A stretch of DNA of 64,000 nt from Symbiodinium kawagutii (GCA_009767595.1 VSDK01000567.1:311224-375223), one strand, 5' to 3'. Positions 11,652 through 22,706 are shown, numbered from the stretch's first letter. Notes: generated from the sequence alone by a model not told the origin. Program-made: numbers and translations.

Positions 11652-11825
11652 CTACTCCTACTCCTACTCCTACTCCTACCCCTACCCCTACCCCTACCCC
11701 TACCCCTACCCCTACCCTTACCCCTTCCCCCTTCCCCTACCCATACCCCTTCCTCCTACCCCTACTCCTACCCCTACTCCTACCCCTACTCCTACCCCTA
11801 CCCTACCCCTATCCCTACCACCTCC
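11590..11825. repeat. CTACTA, then CTCCTA/CCCCTA simple-repeat array
   Basis: A triplet CTA run grades into CTCCTA and then about eight CCCCTA hexamers, then irregular CCTACC. The CCCCTA part is telomere-like in form. Confidence 0.9.
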
Positions 11826-12776
11826 TACAACAACAACCACCACACACCAGACTGTTGCCAAGACACTGAGCTTGTCGAGGTCCGCCGGTCATGACCTTCA
11901 GCTGTCATGCAGAAGTTGCTGCGTTGATGGTCGTACAAAAGGGTAAGCTCACCTGGAATAACCAGGAAATAGTGGTTGACCATAGGGAATTCAAACCAAC
12001 AACCCTTGGGATTTACATGGTTGATGGTTGAACTAACCTGGAGGCAAAGTTTGCCATCAGATTTCATAGGAAAGCCATTATACATAGGACATAGGGCATT
12101 TACCACTGGTTACTTTACCAGAATGTGTAGTTGTTGGTCAACGTTCATCATGAATCATGAGTTAGTTAAAGCTAAAACGGGTGAATGATTGATCAACAAG
12201 CTTCTTTGACTGGCGGTTGATTGGTTGATAATTGTATGACATGGTGGATACACGTTCAATAGTAGTGGCTTATGACAAACAACAACAGGGATATACCACT
12301 GGTTTCAAAGCAGGATCTCTGGTATGGAAAATCATAGTTATTTTAAAGGGACATTGTCTATTGCCGGATTCGGTCACCAGAGTGTACCAACTATTGATTG
12401 GCTGATGTAGTAGCGGTATAGTAGATAACACGTCAGTCGTCGGCGGATGAATCGACTGCAAGGCAAATATGCACAGTTGTTTGCCATGCCAGAGCTGTTG
12501 TGTACAAGGAAGTGTGTACATGTACAAAAAAAAACATATACATGTATCTCATATACTAATAATACCTATATATGTATATCCATATTTACATAAATATGGA
12601 TAGTGGTATTGAATTGTTTTCGAACTAGTAAGACACCGGCACATCACTACAATGGAATGGACTCCTGCCAATTCAGCCAATAACAATAAACATATCCTGT
12701 GTTCAATCCACTAACACGTGACAACTCTTCGAGTCAATGGAATGGTACCTACCTGTATAGATACCGACCCACCGAC

Positions 12777-12875
12777 CTACATCCCCACCGCCCGCACGCG
12801 GCCGCCCCCTGGGTGGCAGGAACTCCTCCATCTCCCAGGTCGATATCTACCTCGGGGAGAAGTGCTGCAAGGCAC
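12777..12875 (-). CDS. Internal exon, acidic/Gly-rich
   Basis: 99 nt, entry 1, exit 2. Acceptor CTAACGAGGATTTACAG, donor ATGTAG|GTCGGT. It reads CLAALLPEVDIDLGDGGVPA. Confidence 0.52.
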   Translation of the reverse strand: MPCSTSPRGRYRPGRWRSSCHPGGGRVRAVGM

Positions 12876-12889
12876 CTGTAAATCCTCGT

Positions 12890-14560
12890 TAGAAACGGAG
12901 GAAACCAGGCAGTTCCAGGGAGTTCCAGGGTGTTCATCATGTCTACATCTCAGTTTTCCATGTCACTTCCATGATGAACTGACAAAATAACAGCTCATGG
13001 TGGTGTGCTGGGGCCTTCAACAGGCCCGACATCATGTTTGCCTGGCTGATATCATGGGGCCAGAATCATATCGAAAGGTCCGAGTCCAATGTTCCTGCAA
13101 GCTGAACCCCAGCTAGTTATAAGCCCTTGAGTTATAAGCCCCCCCTTAGTTCTAGGCTGCTTACTAAGCCTTGCAACCCCGACCACTGGACCAGAGGTGA
13201 ACCCAAAATCGCACAGGAATCGAGTCTCAAATGGGATGGTTTCTAGAGCCAGTTTGGGGACCACCAAGTTATGGTTGGCTTATTAACAACCAAGGTTAAT
13301 ATGGGATGATTTAGGGGTACCCCTATTTTGAGAAACACCCAAATAGGCCTTAGAGAACAACTGTTTGATAGCTAGCTTCCACCCAAACAGTCTGTTGGCA
13401 CGTCAGAAATGAATTTGCTCTTCATTATCATCGAACATCAATCAGCGAAAGGTGATCATCAAACATCAAAAATGATAATAAGCATCAAGACCCTGAAGAT
13501 ATATTGTGTAGTATTGTTGATTGTTAATCCGCTATAGTAAATAATTAATAAACCAATGGATCTTACCCTCCATCGTTCTTCATTTGCCATCAACAAATTG
13601 TTGGTGATTCTCCTCCATAGTTCACCAAAAAAACATCAATAATGTGTTTTACCCTATAGCCACTGGTGATACACTATTAATTGTACCCTATGATACCTTA
13701 TATGGCTTTTACCCTAAATTAAAATGATTGACTGTTGATACCCATCATAGTTTGACCATATCAATGATTGTTATCCCTATGGCTAGGGATATGCCTGTGG
13801 TTTATGGAGGCCTTATGAGGCCTTACTAATATCAACTATTACCACAATGAACCAATACAAATCATAGTTGGTATTAGTAACGGTTGATATTCGTAACTAA
13901 GAATAAGTAACTACTATTAATCAACTATAACTTTCTAATCATCAACCTAGTGGCTTATCATTAGCCAGTAACTGTTGCTTGTTATTAACTACTACCATAG
14001 GAAATACCAGAATAATCATCATTGCCAACTATGACTATTACTAATTATCTCAACTGTTCCTAACTATTACCATACTTAACTACTACTATTCATTCACCAA
14101 TAGCAAGTTGGTTATCATTGGTTAATACTAGTAATCATTAACTACTATAAAAACTGTTAATGAGTAACTATCAATCAACTATAACTTACTATAATCATCC
14201 ACCAATAGCAACAGTTCCTATGGCGGCCTATCATCATCAACTATAACCTTGTGGCCATAGTTAATATAGTTGATCTTGTGGCCATGGCTATAGCAACAGA
14301 TCCTATACTTACTATCGTCAACTATAACCTAAGGTTAGTATCCTATAGTTGACAGTATTAATATGACCGTAGTATATATCATGGCCAGTATAGTTACCAT
14401 CCTATAGATCCCATCATCAACTACAACCTTACTATAATTTTTGGCCTTACTATGGTTACTATAGTTGATCTTGTGGCCATGACTATAGCAACAGATCCTA
14501 TAGTTACATATCCACATAGATCCTACTGGATTTCATAGATCCTATAGTTACTATAATCAT
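12890..14560. other. Long intron rich in TATAGTTA/CAACTATAA
   Basis: Contains one degenerate family B copy (13258-13346). A segment with TTGATCTTGTGGCCATG and CAACAGATCCTATA occurs twice, near 14268 and 14462. No exon survived a phase check. Confidence 0.55.
13258..13346. repeat. Family B element, partial
   Basis: TATGGTTGGCTTATTA centre and GGGTACCCCTATTTTGAGAAA right end; the left end is missing. Confidence 0.65.
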
Positions 14561-14605
14561 TTTACGACTGTGGCCATCGGAACTCAACTCGTTCGTTCAT
14601 CTCAC

Positions 14606-14753
14606 GTCGCCAGGCAGCTCGGAAGGTCATCCCTCCGCCATCGTCGCCCAGACCGCGACCGGCCCCGTGAGGTTCGAACCTCGGCCAAGGCAAGGCGCAG
14701 GGCTGGGCCAGGGCTGGGCCCGGTGCGCCAGGACCTGAGAGGTGGTCCAGGAC
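14606..14753 (-). CDS. Internal exon, Arg/Ser-rich
   Basis: 148 nt, entry 2, exit 2. Strong acceptor CACCTCTCAAGACTTTCAG and donor GCGAC|GTGAGA. It contains ALRLALAEVRTSRGRSRSGR. A family A element ends about 25 nt before the acceptor. Confidence 0.55.
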
Positions 14754-14767
14754 CTGAAAGTCTTGAG

Positions 14768-14868
14768 AGGTGGCGAGCTGGGTCAAGGCTTTAACCAACC
14801 ATGGGGGATAAAAACATGGCTAATCATAGGGAAAACAATGGTTAAATATGGTTAATGATGGGGAACCA
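14768..14868. repeat. Family A element
   Basis: AGCTGGGTCAAGGCTTTAACC at one end, GATGGGGAACCAGCCATAT at the other, adjoining the acceptor region of 14606-14753. Confidence 0.7.
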
Positions 14869-14879
14869 GCCATATATCT

Positions 14880-15520
14880 CCAATCATTGAGATTCTGTTT
14901 GGTACAATATGATTAGCCCATACTAACTACCAAAATCTGCCAATACTTACTTTGTCTCCAACTTCCAAGCATTTTTGATTACTTTGATGTCTCAAACTTC
15001 CAACTTACGGTTGTTGACGATCAAATTTTTACATGAAACTTAGAGCTTTTTTGTCGATGGTCAACCAATGCGGTTTACGACGGTGAAAAGCTCACGATTG
15101 GGGGGCACTAAGTGGAGTAACACCCACTTTTGGGTCACATGCAAAACAAATAAGCAGCGAGCCGATTGCGTTGCATTTCTGAATCATGGTCATGACGTCC
15201 CAAGGTTTGAGAAGGATGCAAATTCAAATTTGACCCACTTCTAACCATGATTGTTGTTGACGGGCTTTAGTAACCATTTACAGCTATGCACGTTTCCAAA
15301 CATCGCAAACAATCATTGCCAATCATTGAAGGATAGGAGCCAAATCCCAAAGCAAAAACTGAATGAGTGGTGTATATTCCAACAGAAAACAAATCATTTG
15401 CTTCGTAATCACGTCCTGTAGATCCATGGTAGTGGCTCACAGACTTTCGGACGTCAAGAATCTGAGGACCGAGCTGTCACATAAGCCATGGTTACTTGTC
15501 GATAAGGGTCAATGAAATTT
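14880..15520. other. Intron sequence without features
   Basis: No coding island or known element seen. Confidence 0.45.
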
Positions 15521-15527
15521 ATCTACC

Positions 15528-15672
15528 AAGGTTGATGGTCTACCTAGTTGGTAAATCAATGATATCCTGAATGATAGTCTACCTAGTTGGTTGATGGTCT
15601 ACCTAGTTGATTGATAGTCTACCTAGTTGGTTGATATACCAAGGTTGATGGTCTACCTAGTTGGTTGATGGT
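15528..15672. repeat. TTGATGGTCTACCTAGTTGG tandem repeat
   Basis: Six imperfect units of about 20-24 bp within 145 bp. Confidence 0.85.
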
Positions 15673-15731
15673 CTAGCATTCTTAACCAAGCTTGTTGGTA
15701 GCTCATCTTGGTTGCCTCCATCTTCTGCGAC

Positions 15732-15795
15732 CTGCGGCCCCGAACACTTGGAAGGCATTTTGCAGGACCTGATTGCGGTGCTGTCGCCGGCGTTC
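15732..15795 (-). CDS. Internal exon, Arg/Gln-rich
   Basis: 64 nt, entry 0, exit 1. Acceptor CAAGGAACTTCCAG, donor CCGCAG|GTCGCA. It reads ERRRQHRNQVLQNAFQVFGA. Confidence 0.5.
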
Positions 15796-15892
15796 CTGGA
15801 AGTTCCTTGTGGTGTTTAGTATGTTTGATCGTGACCGGCAAACGGGATCTCTATATATATCTCTCTATAGTCTCAAAAGGGTAAATGGTTAA

Positions 15893-16005
15893 ATGGTGAT
15901 GGTGAATGTGGCAACTCATGGGGAATGATGACCAATGGTAGTGACAGCAATGGTGATGGTGAATGTGGCAACTCATGGGAAATGATGACCAATGGTAGTG
16001 ACAGC
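15893..16005. repeat. 59-bp direct duplication
   Basis: Two copies of a unit with TGGTGATGGTGAATGTGGC and ATGATGACCAATGGTAGTG, almost identical. Confidence 0.9.
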
Positions 16006-16009
16006 ATGC

Positions 16010-16860
16010 AGCTGTTTTCCAAGATATGGTGAAACAATGGTTGATCACACTCAGTGGAAGGATTACCCATTGCTTCACCAGCGGTCTGCTCTTTGGGCCT
16101 GTCTCACAAAATGCTGGAAGCTCGAGTTTGGGGGACGGCTGGGCACCTGCAGGACTTCAGGAAACTCAAGCCACATTCAATAATCCGATGGTTTGCTTAA
16201 GTGGATGTTTTGCGATCACATTTATACATATTCTCCTCAGGTAATCAAACATAGCCATGGAGTATGGCCCTTCCGAATACGTAAGCCACAATGGTGGATT
16301 GCACCTACACTTTATGCATGCACTGAAAATGGGTGCTGCAAAGTGCAAAAAACGTGACTGCATATCGCTCAGAAGCTAAAGACAAGTCAGTACATACACC
16401 ATATTATGTAAGTAGCATCATCTATCTTGATTATACGTAAAATACATCTGTTGCGACACACGCACAAACTAAATTACTATCAAGACAACAAATATTCAAT
16501 GGACTGATATATGCATGTAGAAAAACATATCTATAGCGTATATAGATATCTGTTTTAGTTATGCACCTTATGAAACACCAAATGCGATAAATGAAACCAA
16601 TTATGGATACAACAATGCAATATAGATTACACAAACACAACATAATATCAATATCATAATGATAGTAAAATCAATAAACATAAATAATCATAACTGTACA
16701 CAATTCAATTTGCTTTACATCTAGAATAAACATTACTGTATATGTATATATAAATAGATATCGTTATATATAAATAATAAACAAACATAAACCACTACAT
16801 ATCATATACAAATCCCTATATGAATATAGATATCCCTATATAAGCAGTAACCAAACATAA
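16010..16860. other. Intron sequence, mainly AT-rich
   Basis: A weakly GC-rich patch at 16060-16170 has an open plus frame but no matching minus exon; the remainder is TATATA-rich. Confidence 0.45.
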
Positions 16861-16882
16861 AGCACCACATGACTTCATCCAC

Positions 16883-16978
16883 ATCTTCTCGCCATCCGCT
16901 GTGGCGCCCTGCGGGATTGTCACCGAAGAGCTGATCCCGCAGCTCGTTCACCAGCACCACCTGAGTGCGGCCACGAAA
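16883..16978 (-). CDS. Internal exon, unknown protein
   Basis: 96 nt, entry 0, exit 0. Acceptor CGCCGCAGCTAG; donor AGAT|GTGGAT, or GAA|GTCATG at 16874 in the same phase. It reads RTQVVLVNELRDQLFGDNPA. The plus strand is also open here; a missing exon is implied by the phase to its right. Confidence 0.42.
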
Positions 16979-17059
16979 CTAGCTGCGGCGCTCATGCCAA
17001 CACTGCCAACACCGAACATGGCGACAACAAACGGACTGCAGACCTTAACAAGCACTAAG

Positions 17060-17985
17060 TAACTGACTAACTATGTAACTAACTGACCTTAACAGACTAA
17101 CTGACCTTAACAAACTAAGTCACTAACTGACACTAGATAATTGACTAACTATAACTAACGAACGAACGAACTAGAAAACAAGATAAATAATTCACTCCAG
17201 TAGCACACAAACCAACTGACTGACTACAGCAAGTGACTAGCAGTAATACATGCAACCACTATAATAGCAACCACAAACAGTTTCTATGGCCTGTCCCAAC
17301 TGCCATTTTGCACAGGCTGGACCGCTTATGCAGGACTACTTGTCCAACAAAATTTTGCACCCTGAAAAAGCTCACGAAAAAATGACCGAATCACCAGCAC
17401 GAGTGCAGCATACTAATAGCATTACCCATCAGAATATATATCAAACTACCGGTATCATACGCAAATATATGCTGCCACCACATGTCATTATCATCAATGA
17501 ATGTGGCACCCATGTAAAAAGACCATATAGTCATATGATGATATATACACGTATTACTAAAATAATGCAGGTATGTTCATCAACTGGTCACAAATGCTTG
17601 TAACTAAAAAAATAATGAACAAACTCATAAATAAAGACTACATAAGTATCAGTCATTACCAAATAATGTACTTATAAGCATTAATATCATAATACGTCGC
17701 AATAGTCGCCCATATAACTATGACTGGTCCCTATACAACCACATGACAGTTATAGGTAAACTATCCTGAAAGTGGAAAATCAATCATAGAAATAGCTGGT
17801 TTACCTGTTGAAACTGGTGATTTGGAGCGCAACCACGTCAGTTTTGCAGATGGTACCTAATAAAGTCCATTCAATGTACCATGAAACAAATCATCTCCAA
17901 CTTGATCAACATACCTGAGAGTATTTCTGGTACCAGGTGAGTTTACCAGCTATTTACCATCCATTTCCCATCCATCTACAGCTCT
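17060..17985. other. Intron sequence with AACTGACTAAC repeats
   Basis: CTAACTGAC/ACTAACGAACGAAC words at 17058-17240. A plus open frame at 17286-17603 is of chance length. Confidence 0.5.
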
Positions 17986-17993
17986 TTACCCAC

Positions 17994-18090
17994 CGAACTC
18001 CATGACGCCTGCGCCGTTCCGTGGCCAAGCAACACTGGCCATGCCATGGGTCTCCGCAGCGAAGTCGCCGCCGCCTTCTCCATCGAAGTC
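17994..18090 (-). CDS. Internal exon, Gly-rich acidic
   Basis: 97 nt, entry 0, exit 1 with donor TTCG|GTGGGT; an overlapping donor GG|GTAAAG at 17990 gives exit 2. A long pyrimidine-rich acceptor ends TTTCGTGCGTGAG. It reads DFAAETHGMASVAWPRNGAG inside. A family A element lies just upstream. Confidence 0.5.
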
Positions 18091-18142
18091 CTCACGCACG
18101 AAACGCAGCAGCACGAGGATCAAGTAAGGTTTCTGTGCTAAT

Positions 18143-18300
18143 ATGGCTATGGGTCAAGCAGTTAACCAACCAACCAATCTTAAGGGGGATGACCAACCAA
18201 TAAATGGGGATAACAATGGTTAATGATAGGGGAACCAGGGGTACGGGGTGAACTGACCCACAGCCTGGTAGCAAGGGTTCATGGTGGTAATATGGTTATT
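18143..18300. repeat. Family A long subtype, copy 2
   Basis: ATATGGCTATGGGTCAAGCAG to GAACTGACCCACAGCC plus the same flank as copy 1 (GGTAGCAAGGGTTCATGG). Confidence 0.82.
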
Positions 18301-18335
18301 GATAGGGGAACCAAGGGTACGGGGTTTCTGTGCTA

Positions 18336-18446
18336 ATATGGTGGTTTCTTAAGCCATAGGGAACCCCCAAAAATGGTTTGTTTATTACTATAAATGGCTA
18401 ATAATGGATGATTTAGGGGTACCCCTATTTTGAGAAACCACCATAT
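18336..18446. repeat. Family B element, textbook copy
   Basis: 111 bp. ATATGGTGGTTTCTTAAG to CTATTTTGAGAAACCACCATAT, perfect 14-bp terminal inverted repeats with ATAT at both outer ends. The interior TTATTACTATAAATGG is common to other copies. Confidence 0.88.
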
Positions 18447-18545
18447 GGCAACCCCTTGTTGATTAATGGGGTTAACCAACCAACAATAGCTGGTAAATGG
18501 TTAATGGGGGATGATAACTAACAATTATAGGGGATATATACCAAC

Positions 18546-18645
18546 TATATGGCTATGGTGGTTATTAACCAACCAATAATAGGGGAAAACAATGGTTAAT
18601 GATGGGGAAGCAGGGGTACGGGGTTTTGACCCAGAGCCATATGCT
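18546..18645. repeat. Family A element
   Basis: ATATGGCTATGGTGGTTATT to GGGTTTTGACCCAGAGCCATAT, with ATAT at both outer ends. Confidence 0.8.
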
Positions 18646-18659
18646 CAGAATTGGATATC

Positions 18660-20170
18660 TTAGATCCAATACCTACAATACATGTGTAGAGACAAAGAAG
18701 GTTAGCATTGGAAATATTAATCAGCATGGAGAAATATTAATCAGGAAATGCTGATACTGATTAGTATTTCCAATAGTAACTAATTTTGTATTGGAAATTT
18801 CGATCGGTATTGAAAATATTAATAAACAATTAAACAATCATAATATTGTAAAATAAAAAGGTCAGTAGAGATAAAAAGGTTAGTATTGAAATAATAATCA
18901 GGCAGCACAGAGACCGTACGTCGCAGCTGCATGCTAAGGGGAGTCAAATGAGTATTGGAATTTTGATATCAAAGATTTAGTGTAAAAAAAATCTACATTA
19001 TGTGTACCTGAAGCCGCTTCGGGCATCAGAGGTCGACCCTTGCTATCCCTTGCTTTGGCAAGCTTGACCCATGAGATTGGGGTTGACCATCCAAAAGGGG
19101 AATTTAGCAGGCTAAATATAAGGGGAATGGAGGGTTTACCAGGAATTTACCTGGTTTAAAGGGTCATTTCAGGGAAATCAGGTAAGATCTGTTAAGTAAT
19201 GGTAAGTACAAATACTGCAAATGCGTGGGTTTTGCCCGGAATCGCAAAACCTCCCCAGAAGTGAGTCTTGTCAAGTGTTCGAAACCCTGCGCAGGCCCAT
19301 TGTTTTGAAACTTGGAAAATAAAGAAACGCTAAACTTTACACTCTAAAACCCTCAACCCTAAAACCAAGCTACTGGCCACTATAAGAATAGTAGCTATCG
19401 ACACTGACCTGTATAGTTAGTAACAATATGTAACAACCAGTGGCAACAAACACAGAGCTACTAACTCAATGGTCTAATATATATATATATATACATATTT
19501 CGTCACAGCTATTGCCACTACAGTTGCATGAAGCTACTACTTGGGGATAGTTCGTCATAATAATTACTATATACGTAGATATGACCCAACAGTAGCTATG
19601 ATTCGATAACGGCTGAGTCCAAGGTTGTAGTTGTATCTAATAACCACTACATAAACATATATAGACGTATATAATGCTGTTTGTACATATATATATATAT
19701 ATAAATAAAAATAAATAAATATAAATATATATATATATATAGAATTTTTGCATATATGTAAACAAATATATTTTGTACACTATTTACCATTTGTATATAC
19801 ATGCATATTCATGCTGCTCAAATGTAATAATCATCCCTGCAAGACAATAACCAAACCGTCGCAACAGCTACTACTTTGATTTTTTGTATTCATCATTTTT
19901 CATCTTAAAGACTAGCTAGCTAAGGTGACATCAATTATCTCAACAGATCTCAACTAATAGTTCAATATAGTTCAACTATACCCTGAGTTGGTACACGTAC
20001 AGGGATTGGAGTGAAACTTTCATATGGTTTCTTTACTCTGGATTTCGGGGACCCCAGGCAGCGAAAACCATATGGTATTCCAATATGAGTTGCTCATTTC
20101 GCGTGAGCGTGAGTCGGTCGAATGGAGCAACACAATGACTGTCCGGAACTATGGCACTAAAATATGAATA
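18660..20170. other. AT-rich region downstream of the FNIP gene
   Basis: TATATA runs at 19471-19494 and 19684-19745. No exon or palindromic element was found; it may hold the 3' end of the FNIP gene and the 5' part of a following gene. Confidence 0.5.
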
Positions 20171-20180
20171 TGAAAACCGA

Positions 20181-22298
20181 TCACAGGCAACTCAAAAATA
20201 TGCCCTGCATTGACAGGCTTTGAAGAGTGCTGGGCAAGGTTGTACCATCCAAGCTGTGGTTAAAATTCTCACCAAGCGTCAAGCTTTGAAGATTGCTGGG
20301 CAAGGTTGTACCATCCAAGCTCTGGTTAAAACGAGCGCCAAAAGTCAAGCATTGAAGATTGCTGGGCAAGATTGTGCCATCCAAGCTCTGGTTGAAGTCC
20401 CAAACAAACGTCAAGCTTTGAAGATTGCTGGGCAAGGTTGTGCCATCCAAGCTGTGGTTGAAATCAATGCCAAACGCCAAGCTTTCAAGATTACTGGGCA
20501 AGGTTGTACCATCCAAGTTCTGGTTGAAACGAGCGCCAAACGTCAAGCTTTGAAGATGGCTGGGCAAGGTTGTGCCATCCAAGCTCTGGTTGAAATCCCC
20601 GCCCAGGGTCAAGCTTTGAAGATTGCTGGGCAAGGTTGTACCATCCAAGCTCTGGTTGAAACAATCACCAAACACCAAGCTTTGAAGATTGCTGGGCAAG
20701 ATTGCGCCATCCAAGCTATGGTTGAACCGCAAGCCAAACTCTAAGCTTTGAAGATTGCTGGGCAAAATTGTGCCATCCAAGCTCTGGTTGAAACGAACGC
20801 CAAACGCCAAGCTTTGAAGATTGCTGGGCAAGGTTGTGCCATCCAAGCTCTGGTTGAAACGAGCGCCAAACGTCAAGCTTTGAAGGTTGCTGGGCAAGAT
20901 TGCGCCATCCAAGCTCTGGTTGAAACAATCGCCAAATGCCAAGCTTTGAAGATTGCTGGGCAAGGTTGTGCCATCCAAGCTCTGGTTGAAATTTTCACCA
21001 AGCGTCAAGCTTTGAAGATGGCTGGGCAAGGTTGTACCATCCAAGCTCTGGTTGAAACAATCACCAAACGTCAAGTTTTGAAGATTGCTGGGCAAGATTG
21101 TGCCATCCAAGCTCTGGTTGAAATCCCAGCCCAGGGTCAAGCTTTGAAGATTGCTGGGAAAGGTTGTGCCATCCAAGCTCTGGTTGAAACAATCACCAAA
21201 CACCAAGTTTTGAAGATTGCTGGGCAAGGTTGTGCCATCCAAGCTCTGGTTGAACCGCAAGCCAAACTCCAAGCTTTGAAGATTGCTGGGCAAGGTTGTG
21301 CCATCCAAGCTCTGGTTGAACCGCAAGCCAAACTCCAAGCTTTGAAGATTGCTGGGCAAGGTTGTGCCATCCAAGCTCTGGTTGAAACGAACGCCAAACA
21401 CCAAGCTTTGAAGATTGCTGGGCAAGGTTGTGCCATCCAAGCTCTGGTTGAACCACAAGCCAAACTCCAAGCTTTGAAGATTGCTGGGCAAGGTTGTACC
21501 ATCCAAGCTCTGGTTGAAACGAGCGCCAAACGTCAAGCTTTGAAGATTGCTGGGCAAAATTGTGCCATCCAAGCTCTGGTTGAAATTTTCACCAAGCGTC
21601 AAGCTTTGAAGATTGCTTGGCAAGGTTGTACCATCCAAGCTCTGGTCGAAATCAATGCCAAACGCCAAGCTTTGAAGATTACTGGGCAAGGTTGTACCAT
21701 CCAAGCTCTGGTTGAAACGAGCGCCAAACGTCAAGCTTTGAAGATTGCTGGGCAACGTTGTGCCATCCAAGCTCTGGTTGAAATTCTCACCAAGCGCCAA
21801 GTATTGAAGATTGCTGGGCAAGGTTGCACCATCCAGGCTATTATTGAAGCCAGGCTGAAATTCCAGTTCTTCAAGGGTGCGTGGGAGGTTGCGCAAATAA
21901 GCGCCTTGAATTGCACCTTTGAGCGTTGTCAGTCCATCAAGGGCAAACTCGTCTTGAGGATGTTCACAGCCTCGAACGTGCAACCATGCCTGGTACAAAT
22001 CAGTTTTACCGAATGTGCAGGACAATGCCGCAGTATTGCCCACAAAGCCCTGCTTTTCCAAAGTCTGGTTCAGCTTCAACTTTGAAGTACCATGATGCAA
22101 TGTGAGTTTGGCACCTGGTTTGGCTGCAAACTTCTCTGAGGCCATCTGGTGGACTTCTCGGCCCAGGGTGCTGCGAAAGATCCTTAGCAACGATTCTTCT
22201 CCATTCAAGGACTGCAGCCTCACGGTGACAATGTCAGAATGATCCCCACTCGCAGATTCCAAAGCATTGCTGACGTAGCCGCTGCAACCGGTCGACAT
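20181..22298 (-). CDS. Ubiquitin-like domain plus 25 FNIP-type repeats
   Basis: A 705-residue frame from the first in-frame ATG (22298). It stays open to 22382 but meets TGA twelve bases further up, so any earlier start must come from an upstream exon; CATTTTTAAG near 22340 is a possible acceptor. Residues about 24-95 look ubiquitin-like: a VTVRLQSLNGEE strand, a middle helix, then LTLHHG, TLEKQGF and a final strand. From about residue 145 come 25 tandem 22-residue repeats with consensus FNQSLDGTTLPSNLQSLTFG and a short tail to a TGA stop. This matches FNIP repeats (Pfam PF05725), leucine-rich-repeat-like solenoids known from Dictyostelium and abundant in dinoflagellates. Solenoids of this type usually bind proteins, and a Ubl domain suggests a link to ubiquitin handling; the actual role is unknown. 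There are no introns, signal peptide or membrane segment. Copies are near-identical in DNA, which implies recent expansion or homogenisation. Confidence 0.85.
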   Translation of the reverse strand: MSTGCSGYVSNALESASGDHSDIVTVRLQSLNGEESLLRIFRSTLGREVHQMASEKFAAKPGAKLTLHHGTSKLKLNQTLEKQGFVGNTAALSCTFGKTDLYQAWLHVRGCEHPQDEFALDGLTTLKGAIQGAYLRNLPRTLEELEFQPGFNNSLDGATLPSNLQYLALGENFNQSLDGTTLPSNLQSLTFGARFNQSLDGTTLPSNLQSLAFGIDFDQSLDGTTLPSNLQSLTLGENFNQSLDGTILPSNLQSLTFGARFNQSLDGTTLPSNLQSLEFGLWFNQSLDGTTLPSNLQSLVFGVRFNQSLDGTTLPSNLQSLEFGLRFNQSLDGTTLPSNLQSLEFGLRFNQSLDGTTLPSNLQNLVFGDCFNQSLDGTTFPSNLQSLTLGWDFNQSLDGTILPSNLQNLTFGDCFNQSLDGTTLPSHLQSLTLGENFNQSLDGTTLPSNLQSLAFGDCFNQSLDGAILPSNLQSLTFGARFNQSLDGTTLPSNLQSLAFGVRFNQSLDGTILPSNLQSLEFGLRFNHSLDGAILPSNLQSLVFGDCFNQSLDGTTLPSNLQSLTLGGDFNQSLDGTTLPSHLQSLTFGARFNQNLDGTTLPSNLESLAFGIDFNHSLDGTTLPSNLQSLTFVWDFNQSLDGTILPSNLQCLTFGARFNQSLDGTTLPSNLQSLTLGENFNHSLDGTTLPSTLQSLSMQGIFLSCL
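20220..21880. repeat. 66-bp tandem coding repeat (25 units)
   Basis: The FNIP-coding part consists of 66-bp units sharing AGCTTTGAAGATTGCTGGGC on the plus strand. Unit-to-unit differences are mostly in four codons. Such an array is prone to unequal crossing-over and assembly error. Confidence 0.9.
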
Positions 22299-22657
22299 TG
22301 CAGGAATTGCTGGCACCTTTCCACCCAAAACCTGGGTTGTATAACCCGAAACCTTAAAAATGAGGTTGCTCAGGGTAGTCAATAGTTCAGTTCACTGAAT
22401 TTCATTTACACTAGCGCGAGGGATTCGACAGCACGTCTTTCCAGCGAACTATCACCAGTGGTGCCAGTGCCGAATGCACTGCATCGCGTCCCTTACGACC
22501 CCAAATCGTGCACTCTCTGCGACTGAGCGTGTGCTCCATGGGCGGACCTGATGGACTAGGTATGTGGATGTATGGTAGGTTGGCGGTCAAGTGAACTGTG
22601 CATCTTGGGCGGCCTGAAAGAACACTGCTAGACATTGATAGGATGTCACATGTTGAG

Positions 22658-22706
22658 GTTTGTGCTAGCGCACTGCTAGCGCGTTGCTAGCGCCGAGCTA
22701 GCGCGA
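22658..22706. repeat. GCTAGCGC palindrome cluster
   Basis: Four near-copies of a GCTAGCGC-type octamer within 50 bp, GC-rich against an AT-rich background. It lies about 300 bp upstream of the FNIP open frame. A related single site is near 22413. Confidence 0.7.

Noticed and set aside
11825-12106. 93-codon minus frame with good GTTAGT and GTGAGC sites inside
   Set aside because: Neither site gives an exon that fits the phase of 12777-12875 and 10229-10329; low-complexity CTACTC sequence overlaps one end.
13165-13185. 21-nt microexon with a strong acceptor and GTAAGC donor
   Set aside because: Joining it to 12777-12875 creates an in-frame TAG, while skipping it keeps the frame open.
14660-14690. 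GGTTCGAACC B-box-like motif
   Set aside because: It lies inside a coding island and has no A box or acceptor stem.
20220-21880. CRISPR-like regular repeats
   Set aside because: Units are contiguous 66-bp coding repeats without unique spacers; the sequence is eukaryotic.
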